A program made the position numbers and the translations under genes. Shown in pieces: positions 1 to 11,100 of a stretch of 29,824 bases of DNA (positions within the stretch are counted from its first letter, which is position 1; each line of letters opens with the position of its first letter). The stretch comes from Didymodactylos carnosus. Taxonomy: Eukaryota; Rotifera; Eurotatoria; Philodinida; Philodinidae. The notes below the pieces were generated by a model. That model searched no databases and had not been told where the DNA came from. It worked only from the letters and a program-made list of their open reading frames with translations. The stretch is taken from assembly GCA_905250885.1 (NCBI GenBank), contig CAJNOQ010001629.1:1-29824 (forward strand), in the 5' to 3' direction.

Positions 1-740
1 GTGTCCATGTTATGGCGCCGGCCATCTTGTCTATGTCCATAAGCATAAAATGTTTTTAGACGCTAGACTTTTAATCTCTGGGATAATGATTCATCGTTGA
101 TACACGCTACACTTTTAACTTTTGAACTAGATAATGAAAGCAGAATGACTGCAGATATCAAGTTACTTGATAGAATAATAACCAAAGACTGTTAATGACC
201 CGTTTTTGATCGTTTTTTAGCCGAGATAGGGAGTGATATGAGAACAAATGCCTTAATTTCGGCTCTTTGAACCCACTTATAACTTGGATTTTACAGTTAT
301 CTTTGAATGGCAATGTACTGAACGATGTAGCACAGCGGAATGTACGCAGATATGAAATATGTCGTGCTGTTATTATCAATAGGAAAATTCGATCTTATCG
401 GTGAGATTTATCCTGTTGACACGCCAATCATAAGCGTACGGTAATAAGCATACACACAAATGCAGGCAGATACATCTGCGATAACGTACGACATCTATGA
501 TGTCTCCACATATTTGCCTATTTTCATTTTATAAGGTATACGATATTACAGCAGACGGCCGATCATAGTTAATAAATTGATCTTTGTTCATATACCAAGC
601 TCCGAAGGCACGCAGCGAGACAAGCATTTGTGTAAAAAGTAGATTATTTAATCGTATAATTTAATCTAATCGTAGACTCGATTTTTTTCTTTGGAAATCT
701 GACAAGAAATTAGTTTTGGTGTTGCCGATCTAATCTTGTG
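1..740. other. Gene-free flank
   Basis: I see no convincing coding exon here. The only long open frames are short, lack animal-like domain signatures and have no matching splice sites. The sequence is unique-looking AT-rich DNA with no obvious tandem or inverted repeat. It could be the 3' flank of a gene that lies outside the window, but nothing in it proves that. Confidence 0.4.
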
Positions 741-779
741 ATTGGTCTTCGGAATGAGAGGGATAGCGAGTAGTAAACG

Positions 780-1620
780 CAGTCGCGGAGTTCTGAAATT
801 ACGAAATTGTAACAAACTGTATGAGTGTCACTATCGCACATGCTGCAGGAATAACTTTGAAGTTGCATTATATTATTCTGAAATTGCAACTTTTTCTACA
901 AGTGTGACTATCGCACACGGTGTAAGGATAGCTTTGGAATTCTGAAATTCTGGAATTGTGACATTTTCTAGACATGCGATTATGCCACACGGTGGAAGTA
1001 CTGTGAAATTGATAATTTCTGAAATTTCGACATTTTGTGTAATCGGGACTGTCGCACACGTTATAAGCATAACTTTAAACTCATCAGCATAACTTTGAAT
1101 ATATTAAATTCTGAGATTTTGTGTAAGTGCGACTATCGCACACGGTAGAAGGATAATTTTGGTATTCTGAAGTTCTGGAATTGTGACATTTTGTATAAAT
1201 GCGATTATGCTACACGGTGTAAGTACTGTGAAATTCTTAATTTCTGAAATTGTGACATTTTGTACAAGTGTGACTCTCGCACACGTTATAGGGATAACTT
1301 TGGAGTTCTCAAATTATTAAATTGTAACAAATTGTATGAGTGTGACTATCGCACATGGTGCAGGGATAATTTTGGTATTCTGAAATTCTGGAATTGTGAC
1401 ATTTTGTATAAATGCGACTATGGCACACGGTGTAAGTACTTTGAAATTCTTACATTCTGACAGTTTGTGTAAATGTGGCTGTTGCACGCGGTATAAGGAT
1501 AACTGTGAAATTTTGAAATTCTGACATTTTATATAAATGTGACTAGCGCGCAGTGTATAAGCATAACTTTGAATTTCTGAATTTCTGAGATTTTGTGTAA
1601 ACGTGACTAATTAGTTGTAA
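780..1620. repeat. Degenerate minisatellite with a three-monomer higher-order repeat
   Basis: About 12 diverged monomers of 63-84 bp stand in a row, each carrying a core like GTGACTATCGCACACGG. The cores lie near 826, 902, 975, 1044, 1128, 1201, 1267, 1340, 1412, 1475, 1539 and 1603. Monomer types recur in order. An A type ('GGATAA(C/T)TTTGG' then 'CTGGAATTGTGACATTTT') begins near 902, 1128 and 1340, and each is followed by a B type ('GTAAGTACTGTGAAATT'). This gives a super-period of about 212-226 bp. One 72-bp phase leaves an open frame across 1260-1460 with a repeated Cys-rich 24-residue pattern. Monomer lengths are not all multiples of three, so I read the array as non-coding. Confidence 0.85.
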
Positions 1621-1666
1621 GACCTTGTTAACTCAAAAGCAAACGATGATTTAGTGGGTTTTTTTC

Positions 1667-1721
1667 AAACATTTGAGATATGTAGACATTTTTCCAAATG
1701 TCTTGCATATCTCAAATGTTT
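1667..1721. repeat. Short near-perfect hairpin
   Basis: AAACATTTGAGATATG at 1667-1682 is exactly complementary to CATATCTCAAATGTTT at 1706-1721. Inside it, GACATTT pairs with AAATGTC around a 4-base loop. The result is a 55-nt stem of 16 plus 7 bp with one small internal bulge. It may be the core of a decayed foldback element or a transcribed small-RNA hairpin. No flanking target duplication is visible. Confidence 0.7.
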
Positions 1722-2367
1722 ATAAATATGTTAAGAAGCCAAATAATAAAAAACATAGCACATTTCTTTAAAAAGTGCCGCAATGGGTTCTGAAAACTCA
1801 CTCTCAAAGTATCGTTGACATTGTTTCTTTCTTCCTTTCTGTTTTCCTTTGTCAATTTCTTCATTTTTATGTAAGCTCTCTCATCAATCTTTCTTATACC
1901 GCTACTGGTACGAGTGTTCTTAAACAATTAACTAACAGCAATAATCTACCGACAAACAAAATCGAAACGCTTAAGGGAATGTTAAATAAAACGGCAGCGT
2001 TACAACTCTATAGCTGGTTGATTGCACGCTTTCATACTACTAATTAACGAATTATTCTACTGAACAAATTATTGATACTGCGTTCTCTCAGTAGATTGTT
2101 TTAAATTTTCTTTTCTTACAGAAATAACAACGTTTTTACATTAATTTTGACAGAATATTCCTATTTGTATATATAGGAATATTTGAAAATATCTGATGAT
2201 TTTTTATGGTCTATATGTGTTCAAAATACAAGGATATCAATACCGATGGAGAGAAAGAAATATGAGATGGTAATTTCATGCAATAAATGATGGTCATACG
2301 CTTTGTTATGTTTATTCTTCTATTTACTCCTTTGACTTTTTACCTGATACTGATTGACTGGAAATAA
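1722..2367. other. Gene-free stretch with one unassigned 90-codon open frame
   Basis: An open frame on the plus strand (1775-2047) has a coding-like second half that includes LPTNKIETLKGMLNK. I recognise no family, and the first half is a pyrimidine-rich stretch resembling intron sequence. It could be a lone exon of a decayed gene. The rest of the stretch is AT-rich and shows nothing. Confidence 0.25.
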
Positions 2368-3012
2368 TGCTATACTTCGCCACGCAGTAGTCAAAACGCG
2401 AAAAAAGAACGGATTTTACACTCTCAAAGATTGGCTCACGAATTCTCTTCTCCGGACTCGCTTCTTCATTTCTGCGCGTGCGCAAATCTCCATATACTAT
2501 GAGTCAGACATACCAGCAATCACAGAAGATCTCTCTATCGCTTAAAATTTCGAGCTTGCGGAAACTACTTCAAGTATCAAGATATACCCTGTCGAGCATA
2601 CATTGTACCATATAGTTCAGTAAAAGTTTTAAAGATCCACAAAAAGCACCCTGATTTTTGAAAAAATCTTTGCGAAAGTTTTCTAAGTAAGAAAATATTT
2701 TTTTTGATCCTAAGCATATAATTAGATCAAGCTAATGAAACAGAATCCGGTATAAACAACCATTGCCATCAGACTGCAAATAGTGAATAATCCATGCTTC
2801 CATGTATGTCTTAGTTTCCTCAAACTCGAAATTTCAAGAGATATGGAAATCTTCCGTGTTTGCTAGCATGTCTAACTCATGGTATATGAAGATTTGGGCA
2901 TGCGCAGACATGAAGAAGGGAGTTCGGAGGAGAGAGCTCGAGAGCCAATCTTTCAGAGTGTAAAATCCGTTCTTTTTTCGCGTTTTGACTACTGCGTGGC
3001 GAAGTATAGCAT
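2368..3012. mobile_element. Foldback / MITE-like element with 200-bp terminal inverted repeats
   Basis: The left arm (2368-2567) and right arm (2812-3012) are reverse complements over about 200 bp, with a 244-bp spacer. The outer 75 bp are almost identical and the inner parts roughly 85% identical by eye. The ends read ATGCTATACTTCGCCACGC inward on both sides. Because each arm stays open, the same roughly 57-residue peptide is predicted from the plus strand at the left arm and from the minus strand at the right arm (shared segment LRHAVVKTRKKNGFYTLKDW). The arms explain both frames, so I do not call a gene. No clean target-site duplication could be set. The superfamily is unknown. Confidence 0.85.
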
Positions 3013-4135
3013 AGTAAAATGAAAACTCTGAGTCAATTTTCTCATAAATGTATGTCCTAAATCGTTTATACAGCTCTAGATCTCTTTCTAATCGAATGAT
3101 ATTAAAAATAACATCCATACATCAGGTACACTATTTTGAAATTAGTAGACAGAAACGATTACACATAAATATGAAGTTTATCTGTTAAGATTTGAAAATG
3201 GCTGAATAATGATACTGAAAAAAACGATTAGTTGGACATCTAAAATTCTGTTATTGTTTTTCTTTTTTTTCTTGATTTATTTATTAATCGATTTTTGTGC
3301 CACATAAATGTTGTATGTACTTTTGACATATGTAATTAAAGAGTTTATTTATGAAAAAAAAGAAAAAATATTCTCAGCAGGAATAGAAATAAGAAAACGT
3401 TGGTTGATTAATTGGTACACAGTTTATTTATCACCTTTCAAAGGGAGAAAAGAATAATCTTATGTTTTATCGTTGAAACTATATCTATTGACAGAAAATA
3501 AATTAAGAATTAAATAGCGAGTGCATGAGACAATGGTGTATACTTATTGATATTCTACATAACACCTACACTCTTTTTTTTTTAAAAAAAGGTTAATTAA
3601 AGGGGAAAAGGAAAATTATATATTTATCACATCTTACTCATTTGTTTGCAAGAAGAGATAAAGCAGAAGGGATAATTAAAAGGCGATGATTATTAAACAC
3701 AATATTTTTCACATTTTTTTGTACAAGAGGATATTACTAATTGTTTTATGAGTTCACATTTTACTTTGTAAAATAGCACTGCAAATATCATTCCCCAGTA
3801 TGTCATTTTTTCTAATTTTTATTTCAGTTTTAGAAATTGCGCATATTTATTGGTATTACTAGGCGCTCATTTTATCCTGTGTATTTGTAACAAAAACATG
3901 CCAGTAAAGGTACATTATTTTTATAACGATCACAATATCAGTTTTGTGGGTGGGTATATTTATACCTCCTCGCCTTGAACTACGATCTATATGTCGCCAA
4001 GTTCTCAAGGTATAGAATTTGTAGCCTAGTAAAAGATAAATAAAATAATCACGAAAATTCAGATGAAAATGTATTAAATATGGTTTAAGCAGGATTGAAG
4101 ATTTAACTAGGTAGCTCCTTAATCAGTCCTGAGTT
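3013..4135. other. AT-rich gene-free stretch
   Basis: Long A/T runs (for example near 3241-3275, 3352-3368 and 3571-3590), no open frame with domain character, no tRNA-like cloverleaf and no strong inverted repeat. I see nothing to annotate. Confidence 0.4.
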
Positions 4136-4224
4136 TGTTTCTCTTTTTTGAAAGCAACAGATAGACTTGTCTATATATTGTTATTTTTGTTGATAATGAA
4201 AATTTAAATTTCGACACATCGAAT
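4136..4224. repeat. Direct repeat copy 1 (with internal palindrome)
   Basis: This 89-bp segment recurs in the same orientation at 4753-4840 with roughly 90% identity. The conserved centre contains the palindrome ATAGACTTGTCTAT (4161-4174), followed by ATATTGTTATTTTT and AATGAAAATTTAAATT. It lies about 0.9 kb upstream of the mucin-like gene. Confidence 0.8.
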
Positions 4225-4752
4225 AAATAAGGAAATCAACTAAACATTTCTTTATGTATTGTACTCGGTATGATGCCCCATGTGAAGCGATGTTACAGCT
4301 GTTCACGAATATCCTAAAAGTAAAAACAATAACAATTGATCGTGTTTCGTTGCAGTCTGATAAGAGCACTCTGCAAAGAAGAGCTGATTAAAGTATACAA
4401 TGTTGTCCTCCTCTTTATCGCTGCAATTTTGATTAGCGGTTTGAGTCGGCGTCCTAAGGTACACAAGTGGAAGAAAAACGTGTTTTGTACTTAATAATTA
4501 TTGTTATCTTTGTTCAACGCCATTTAGTCGGAGAACGAAAAATTATTTCTTTCTCTGTTTTTCAAATATCCTTCATTGTTGTTTTATATTATAAGCAGTT
4601 CAAAGAGTAAATCAAAGCACAAATGTAATGCTCATAGCCTACTGACAGGATCTACTTGGAGCAGTAGGTTCATTCAGAGACGGATTCTGTCGACATCGCA
4701 ACTAGTGCGCAGAGCAATTGCAGTTTAGTTCACTTATTTTTTTCTTCAACCC
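4225..4752. other. Spacer between direct repeats
   Basis: AT-rich sequence of 528 bp between the two direct repeats. It has no convincing coding content and no visible terminal inverted repeat that would define an element. Confidence 0.35.
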
Positions 4753-4840
4753 TGTTTCTCTTTTCGAAAGCAATAGATAGACTTGTCTATATATTGTTAT
4801 TTTTCTTGATAATGAAAATTTAAATTCCGAAACGTCGAAT
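4753..4840. repeat. Direct repeat copy 2 (with internal palindrome)
   Basis: Second copy of the 88-bp repeat at 4136-4224, with its palindrome ATAGACTTGTCTAT at 4777-4790. The two copies flank 528 bp. They could be remnants of a pair of ends of an inserted element, or a local duplication in the upstream region of the large gene. Confidence 0.8.
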
Positions 4841-5055
4841 TCCATATATGTAAACTGTTTTTGTACTTATTTTAATTAAATATATATTTTATTCAATCAC
4901 AAATGGTATTTCCAATAATCACTGTTGCTCTTAGTTTTTTACTGAAGGCTTTTAATGTGCGTAAGTTGATAGAATTAAAGAGAACTCTAAAAAAAAGAAT
5001 GTCGTCTAAAAATTCTAACCTTCTTAAGTAATCATTTTCTATTTTAGATAAAAAT

Positions 5056-5149
5056 ATGTGGCATCCACCACACAAACCTCATTGGATTAATGGCGACACA
5101 CAAAATATTTTACCCGTGTCCTTGCACTTTTTTATTCTGATAACCTCAA
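5056..5149 (+). CDS. Likely first coding exon with hydrophobic leader
   Basis: ATG at 5056 opens a 31-codon exon ending ILPVSLHFFILITS, a plausible signal-peptide core. It stops at a consensus donor (GTAAGTAGG at 5150) in phase 1. Two downstream acceptors keep the frame: TTTTTACTTTTAG at 5363-5375 (stronger pyrimidine tract, preferred) and TTCACGCAG at 5331-5339. The leader is longer at its N-side than a usual signal peptide, so an internal start or a missed upstream exon remains possible. Confidence 0.5.
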
Positions 5150-8100
5150 GTAAGTAGGAACACATGTTTTGTGGCATGAACCTGGCAGACGGAGAGTAAA
5201 ATACTCAGTGAGGAACATAATAAAAGCATGTGTCCAAAAAATATACCGAATTTGTAAGTTCTAAACATATTGAAAGTCAGTACGGTTTTTATAAAAATCT
5301 ATCTCCACATCAGAAACATATTGATTCATTTTCACGCAGAATTTGATTCCGAACCTCAGACATTTTTACTTTTAGCTACTGTTAACATTACTCACGCAAC
5401 ACTGTCTGATTCAAACACATGGTTAACCGATACTCATAACCTGCGTTCCGACGTCCGTGAATACAAATCGTCGCACAACAACTTTAACTCCGATGCAAAT
5501 CCTCAGTCAGAGGGTTTTATACTAATTACCAGCAATAATTCAACCACTTCGCCACCAAATACTACAAAACGAAAAGCAACAGAGCCTGTAGTACCGTACA
5601 TAATGACACCGACAATGTATTACACAGCTACGTCAACCTGTAAGGTCCCTTGCAAAACCACAAAATCGAACATATCCACATTAATCCGGCAAAATATAAT
5701 AGAGATTCGAATACCCACTACCCCCCCATCATCCAAACTTCAGACAATGAATAACAGGTCGAAGCGCCAACTACCCCTACATCAGAAAAACTACAATACG
5801 ACAGACCTCGACACCGCACTTTCTCCTCTAGAAGAACCGGAATTTCTACCAATTTCAGATGAGTTCCTACAGTCTATACAAATTGACGACAACGACTACG
5901 ACGGAAGCGGACAGAGTAAGCATTCAACATCCACAGCAACCAAACATTACGCAACAACTTTCATTTCGTTCTAGTCACAACAGAAGGATTCACGGACCAC
6001 ACACCCATCACAACAACCGTCAGCAAAATTCCAGTCACAACCACATCCATCGGACAAACAGAAGCGTCAGCCATAAACACACCATCAACCGGCGAAGGTT
6101 CGCCGAGTTCGGCTACGAACCCCCTTACAGTGACTATGGTATCGACCAGTTCAGGAGTCACTGGCTCATTCACTATGTCGTCTTCCACCATCGAACAAAC
6201 AGGGTCGTCAGCCATAGCCATACTATCAACGAGTGAAGGTTCGATAAGTTCAACTTCTACCGCGACAATCATATCGACCAGCTCAGGAGGCACCACCGGG
6301 GAAACAGAGGCGTCAACGACATACGCAGTATTAACCAGTGAAGGTGCGACAAGTTCGGTTTCTAGCGCAGTCACTGCAACAACGACATCAACCAGTTCAG
6401 GAGCCACTGTTTCATTCACTATGTCGTCTTCCGCCACCGGGCAACCTGAGTCATCAACCGCAACCACATTATCAGTAAGTGGAGGTCCGACTAGTCCACT
6501 TTCCAGCCCAGTCGTCGAGACAATGGTAACAACCAGTTCAGCAGCCGCAACCGCACAAACAGAGATATCAATCACAACCACTCAACCAACCGGTTCCGAT
6601 TCAATGACTTCAGCTTCTGAGCCCATTACAGCGACAACGATACTGACCACTTCAGGAGCCACGACCACACAAACAGAGGTGTCAACCACAAACACACTAT
6701 TAACTAGTGAAGGTTCGACGTCATCGACCACATCGTCAAGTAGTAGCAGTAGGTGTTTCTTTTTTGTTTTTAATCAGTTTTGGTGGGTTGCAGTTGGTTG
6801 CGTTAACACTAGAACGCCCGGAAATTTTCATGATCTAGAACGCCCAAAGCGGTCATTTTGACCGTTACTGGTTTTTTTTAAAATTTTATACTTAAAAATG
6901 GTTCTGAATTAAAAAATGAATTAAAAATTCTGCAAGAAATAATTTTTGTGGGACAAATTAAAAGTTATGACATAATTTATTTTTAAATAAATTGTATGGA
7001 GTTTGTTTTATTAATGATAAAAATCACAAAACGGTCAAAATGACTGCTACGAGCGTTCTAGTGTTAAGGAGTTAGGTGTATTTTGGCTTTTGTGGTATTG
7101 CCCTATTCGTGATCATTGAGTTTCGTTATCAGCGATTTATTTTGGATCTGTGGGAAGCATTTATTTTGCGTTGCACTATCAAAGCTGATACACTGGTTAT
7201 GCAAGGATTAAGTTAGGGTTGAATTGTGAGTTGAGGTTTTTTTGTATCAATGTGTATTCACTGATGTACTTTGGTTGCTCTTTTTCCGCTACTCTTGGTT
7301 TACATTTCTCATGATTTGTAGTATGCTTGACCGACCTTACGAATGTTTTAGTGACGATTTCTTCAACGGCAGTACCTGGTAAGTGATCGATCTTTATGCT
7401 GCGATTGTCAGTTTCGTGATCAAAATGCAATTTATTGCAGAGTGTTGTGTTCCTGACAAAACGAAGCGTGTTCCAATAGGAGATTGCGATTATGGTGAAG
7501 AGGGATGCAGTCCGTTTAAAACTGGTACTCAGAAATATGAGCAGTTTTGTCCGCAGTCATGTGGCATTAGTGTCATCAGTACTAATGAATCCTGTGTAGC
7601 AGATTGTCCGAGTAAGGAAATACTGACTAGTTTAACGCTTGACTTCGTTGTCACCATTTTGTTTAAGATGTTGAATTTAGTTTATTGGATGATAAGAACA
7701 CTTCCCCAATTGGACGAAATATGCGTGTTAAGCCGTATCCACTACCGTTCAATTATCAGTTCACCGATCCAGAGACAAATTACAAAGTTATATGGGTTAG
7801 ATTTTTTCGTTGCTGTTAGATATCTTATTGCAAATTAAGATTTTTGATGTCGAATGCAGTTTTGATATAGACTCGCATATATATAACTTAACTTTTTTTC
7901 TAGGTTACCGATAGAGGTTACATTACTTTGGATTCACCATTTTATGCTGTCGAACCGACGGCTGCATTCCTCTCAAACATTACAGTACCGTATATAGCTC
8001 CGTTTTGGACAGATTTTTCGTATATCTTGGGGGAAGCCAGAATATCTGTAAGAAAATTCTTAGTTATTACATTCCAGCTGTTCGTTCTCTAACTGAATTG

Positions 8101-11100
8101 GTATATTTTAGGCAAGTATCTACAATGGTTTGATTGAAAATGAAGTCTTAAAAAACGTTGTTAAAAATGTAGTTATGAGTAATAATCAAACGGCTATCGA
8201 TGTAGAAGCCAACTTTTATCGTGTAGTAAAAACTACCTGGCAAACTTTGTTTACGAACAATTCTGTAGACACACAAATACCAACCAATGAAACCAATCGA
8301 GTATGTATAATTGAGTGAAATGCTTATCCTCGTTTACTGTAAATAGTTATTCTCAGAACTGTACTTTACTCTTACCTAGAACGTCACATTTTCTGCCTAT
8401 CTTATTAATGGACCAAGTGCCAACTATACTTTGTGGAACTCATATTTGTTATACGAATACCACTTAAATATTACGCTGGATACTCCCAACTATCAGCCAG
8501 TTGTATTTGGTAAGTAAGCACTCTTAACGATAACCTGGATTAAAAGTATTTTGAGACTTTTTCAGGTTATCGAGGACCAAATGGCACGTATCTTGAAGCA
8601 CAAGTATCATTTACTCAACAAATAGTCGAATTTATTAGGCGTAAGTTTCTGTCAGAGTTGTCGGTAATAACATGTGTTCAACAAGGATATACACTGTCCA
8701 ATGACTACTTCAGATTAGACTAAAGTTTCCAGAAAATGTGGTGATTCATTCGCCTTCATTATCGTGTTATCCAGTGGTTAACTCGATCGATACCCAGAGA
8801 TGCGACCGGTCAGCAGAACTGTGACCGGTATCTAGCAGATATCTGTTGATCGAACCGGATCTGCCAATAGGACGCTAAGCGATCGGTACAAGGATTTTCC
8901 AACCCTTTTGAAACGGTAATTATGAGGCTTTAAGCTGAAACTTCTAGATCACTTGATCCATATTTCGGGAAAACTTTACCCTAATTTGAAGCGGCCATCG
9001 CAAACCGCATACTCTCGTTGGACTCATTTTATTACCAAAAACTCAATACCTTGATATTTATTACCTAAAGGATTTTATTTTCGTCGAAGGTAATGATATG
9101 AATTTAACATATTTTGTAAGTTCAAGAAGTCTTAGTATATGTGAACAATGGTATTGGAAAGAGTATACCGCCGTAACATTTAAACAAATCGATGACTTAA
9201 GGTATAGTGACTTTCTTACTATCAGCTCTCTGCTTTCTGATACTATAAGTTTATTGTAGAACTGTTTCACGCAATTCATGCCCCTGTACTTATGATCAAG
9301 CATCAAGCGACTTTCGATTTTATAGAATGAACAGCGAGAATCAGTTGGAGCAGAATAACAATGTTACTTGCTTTGTGCCACTTAGTGCCATGACTGAAAA
9401 CACCAACTTAAAAATATATCAGCAGGTATATTTTTGTATAAATTCGTTAGTCGAAATGTATGTAAGAATGTTGTATATAACTCGCAGATAGTTTTGCGTA
9501 GGAATTGCAAACTTCGTTTTCTTCTCCCAAGTTTTTTAATCACTGCTTCTTGTTTGTTATGCTTTAAGTAAATCAGAAATCTATGCTATAAGTATAGTAG
9601 AGATCAATATTTAAAGCATCTGAAGTCTTGAATTTTTTCTAGACATGCTGTTACAACAACTATATCAAAGCTTTGTTGACTGCTGGTGAATTTGCTGGCT
9701 CAGTATTACGAGATGCGGTTCTGAAACAATTAAGAAAAAACTTTAGTGAACCACAGAGAATAACGGAGCGGTAACGATGATAAAGAGTACGACTGTATAT
9801 CGTCAGTTATTGGGTTTCTATCGAATTTAGTGATCAATGTTGTCTACCCACAAAAGCTGGTATAAGTTGGACTAAATGGTGTAATTTATACTATCAACTT
9901 CGGCCGGCAAGCACTTGTGACGGATATAACCCGCCGATGCAAGGTATCAGCTCGTAAAGTGTCGAAGAAAACAGCTATCATATTGCTTGTATTTGAAGCG
10001 TGGTATGGTGGTGATCCGCATATGGAGACATTGACCAAATCAAATTTTAGCTGTAATATGAAAGGTACATTTATATATGCCGAAACAACAGCTGCTGCTA
10101 ATAAATCAGCAATTTCAAACAATGGAAATCAAACATATGCTAATTTACTACTTCCTGATGAATTATTCGCCATTTTGGTTACCACAACAGCAGAAAAATT
10201 AAATTTAAAAACTGAACTATTTACAGATCAAACTTTTACCTATTATTCGAGTTTTTCAATGCGATTAGGAGCACAAAGCGAAACGGTTATTAACGTTAAC
10301 GTAACTGACAGAAACTTATTTGGTGAGTGGTTTCAATCACTATTTTTCGCCTACCCTCTATCCACTAGTAAGCGCAATTTGACTGATCGGACCTTCTCGT
10401 GCTACTCAGATCAGTTTACATCTTTCATTAGAGTTCAGCAGTATATTAAAGTTTGAAAAAATGCCTACTATCCATTTCAAAATCTAAGAACCGTGACTAT
10501 TTTTTAGTAACTTTTGGTAGAAAGCTGCGGTTTTCGCCAAGTAACTTACAAAACTTCAGAATATGGTTAATTCTTATAACTGTGATTATAAGATCGAAAA
10601 AAACGAAAAACCACAGTACTGTACATGAGTTTTCTACAAATCCTTTCGGAAAACCTTGGAGTTTTATAAAATCTCTTTCTAGGTCTGCTATGAACAGGAT
10701 ACAGAGGAGCCTCAATACTCTACATTCTGGATTTTTGGACTTGTTGTGATGTTTTTTGAGTGAATAGTGAGTTGTTTAGTATTATGTGAAAACAGCCTAA
10801 AAACCCAAACCTTCGTAACACTCACTTTTTGCTAGATTTTTAAAACTTTTCCTAAAAACAAATGTTACCACAAGACTCAGCATGATTGATTGCCTATAAT
10901 CCATCAATTTTCAAGGCTATCAACATTACTAGATGATACAAAGCTCGAACCGCGCACGATCAAGGTCTCGCTCGACACTCATTTTGAAGAAGAGATTCCA
11001 GGCGAACAGCTCATGAAAAGAATTCGATACAATCCTGTTGAAAAATGTTTACACATATCCTAGAAAACCTGTTTCAAAAAGCTCTTCTGAAAATTATTTT

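Noticed and set aside
1260..1460. Cys-rich 24-residue repeat protein on the plus strand
   Set aside because: The frame follows a 72-bp phase of the minisatellite, but adjoining monomers of 63-66 bp break it. I see no start, splice sites or conservation.
2834..3118. 94-codon minus-strand gene
   Set aside because: It is the right arm of the foldback element reading into flanking DNA. The same peptide arises from the left arm on the other strand.
5961..6581. 206-codon minus-strand open frame
   Set aside because: It is the antisense of the Thr/Ser-rich mucin exon. The low-complexity codons of the stalk leave the opposite strand open.
10453..10749. 98-codon open frame in the VWD intron
   Set aside because: Wrong phase for the flanking exons, no recognised domain, and an antisense open frame of similar length at the same place.
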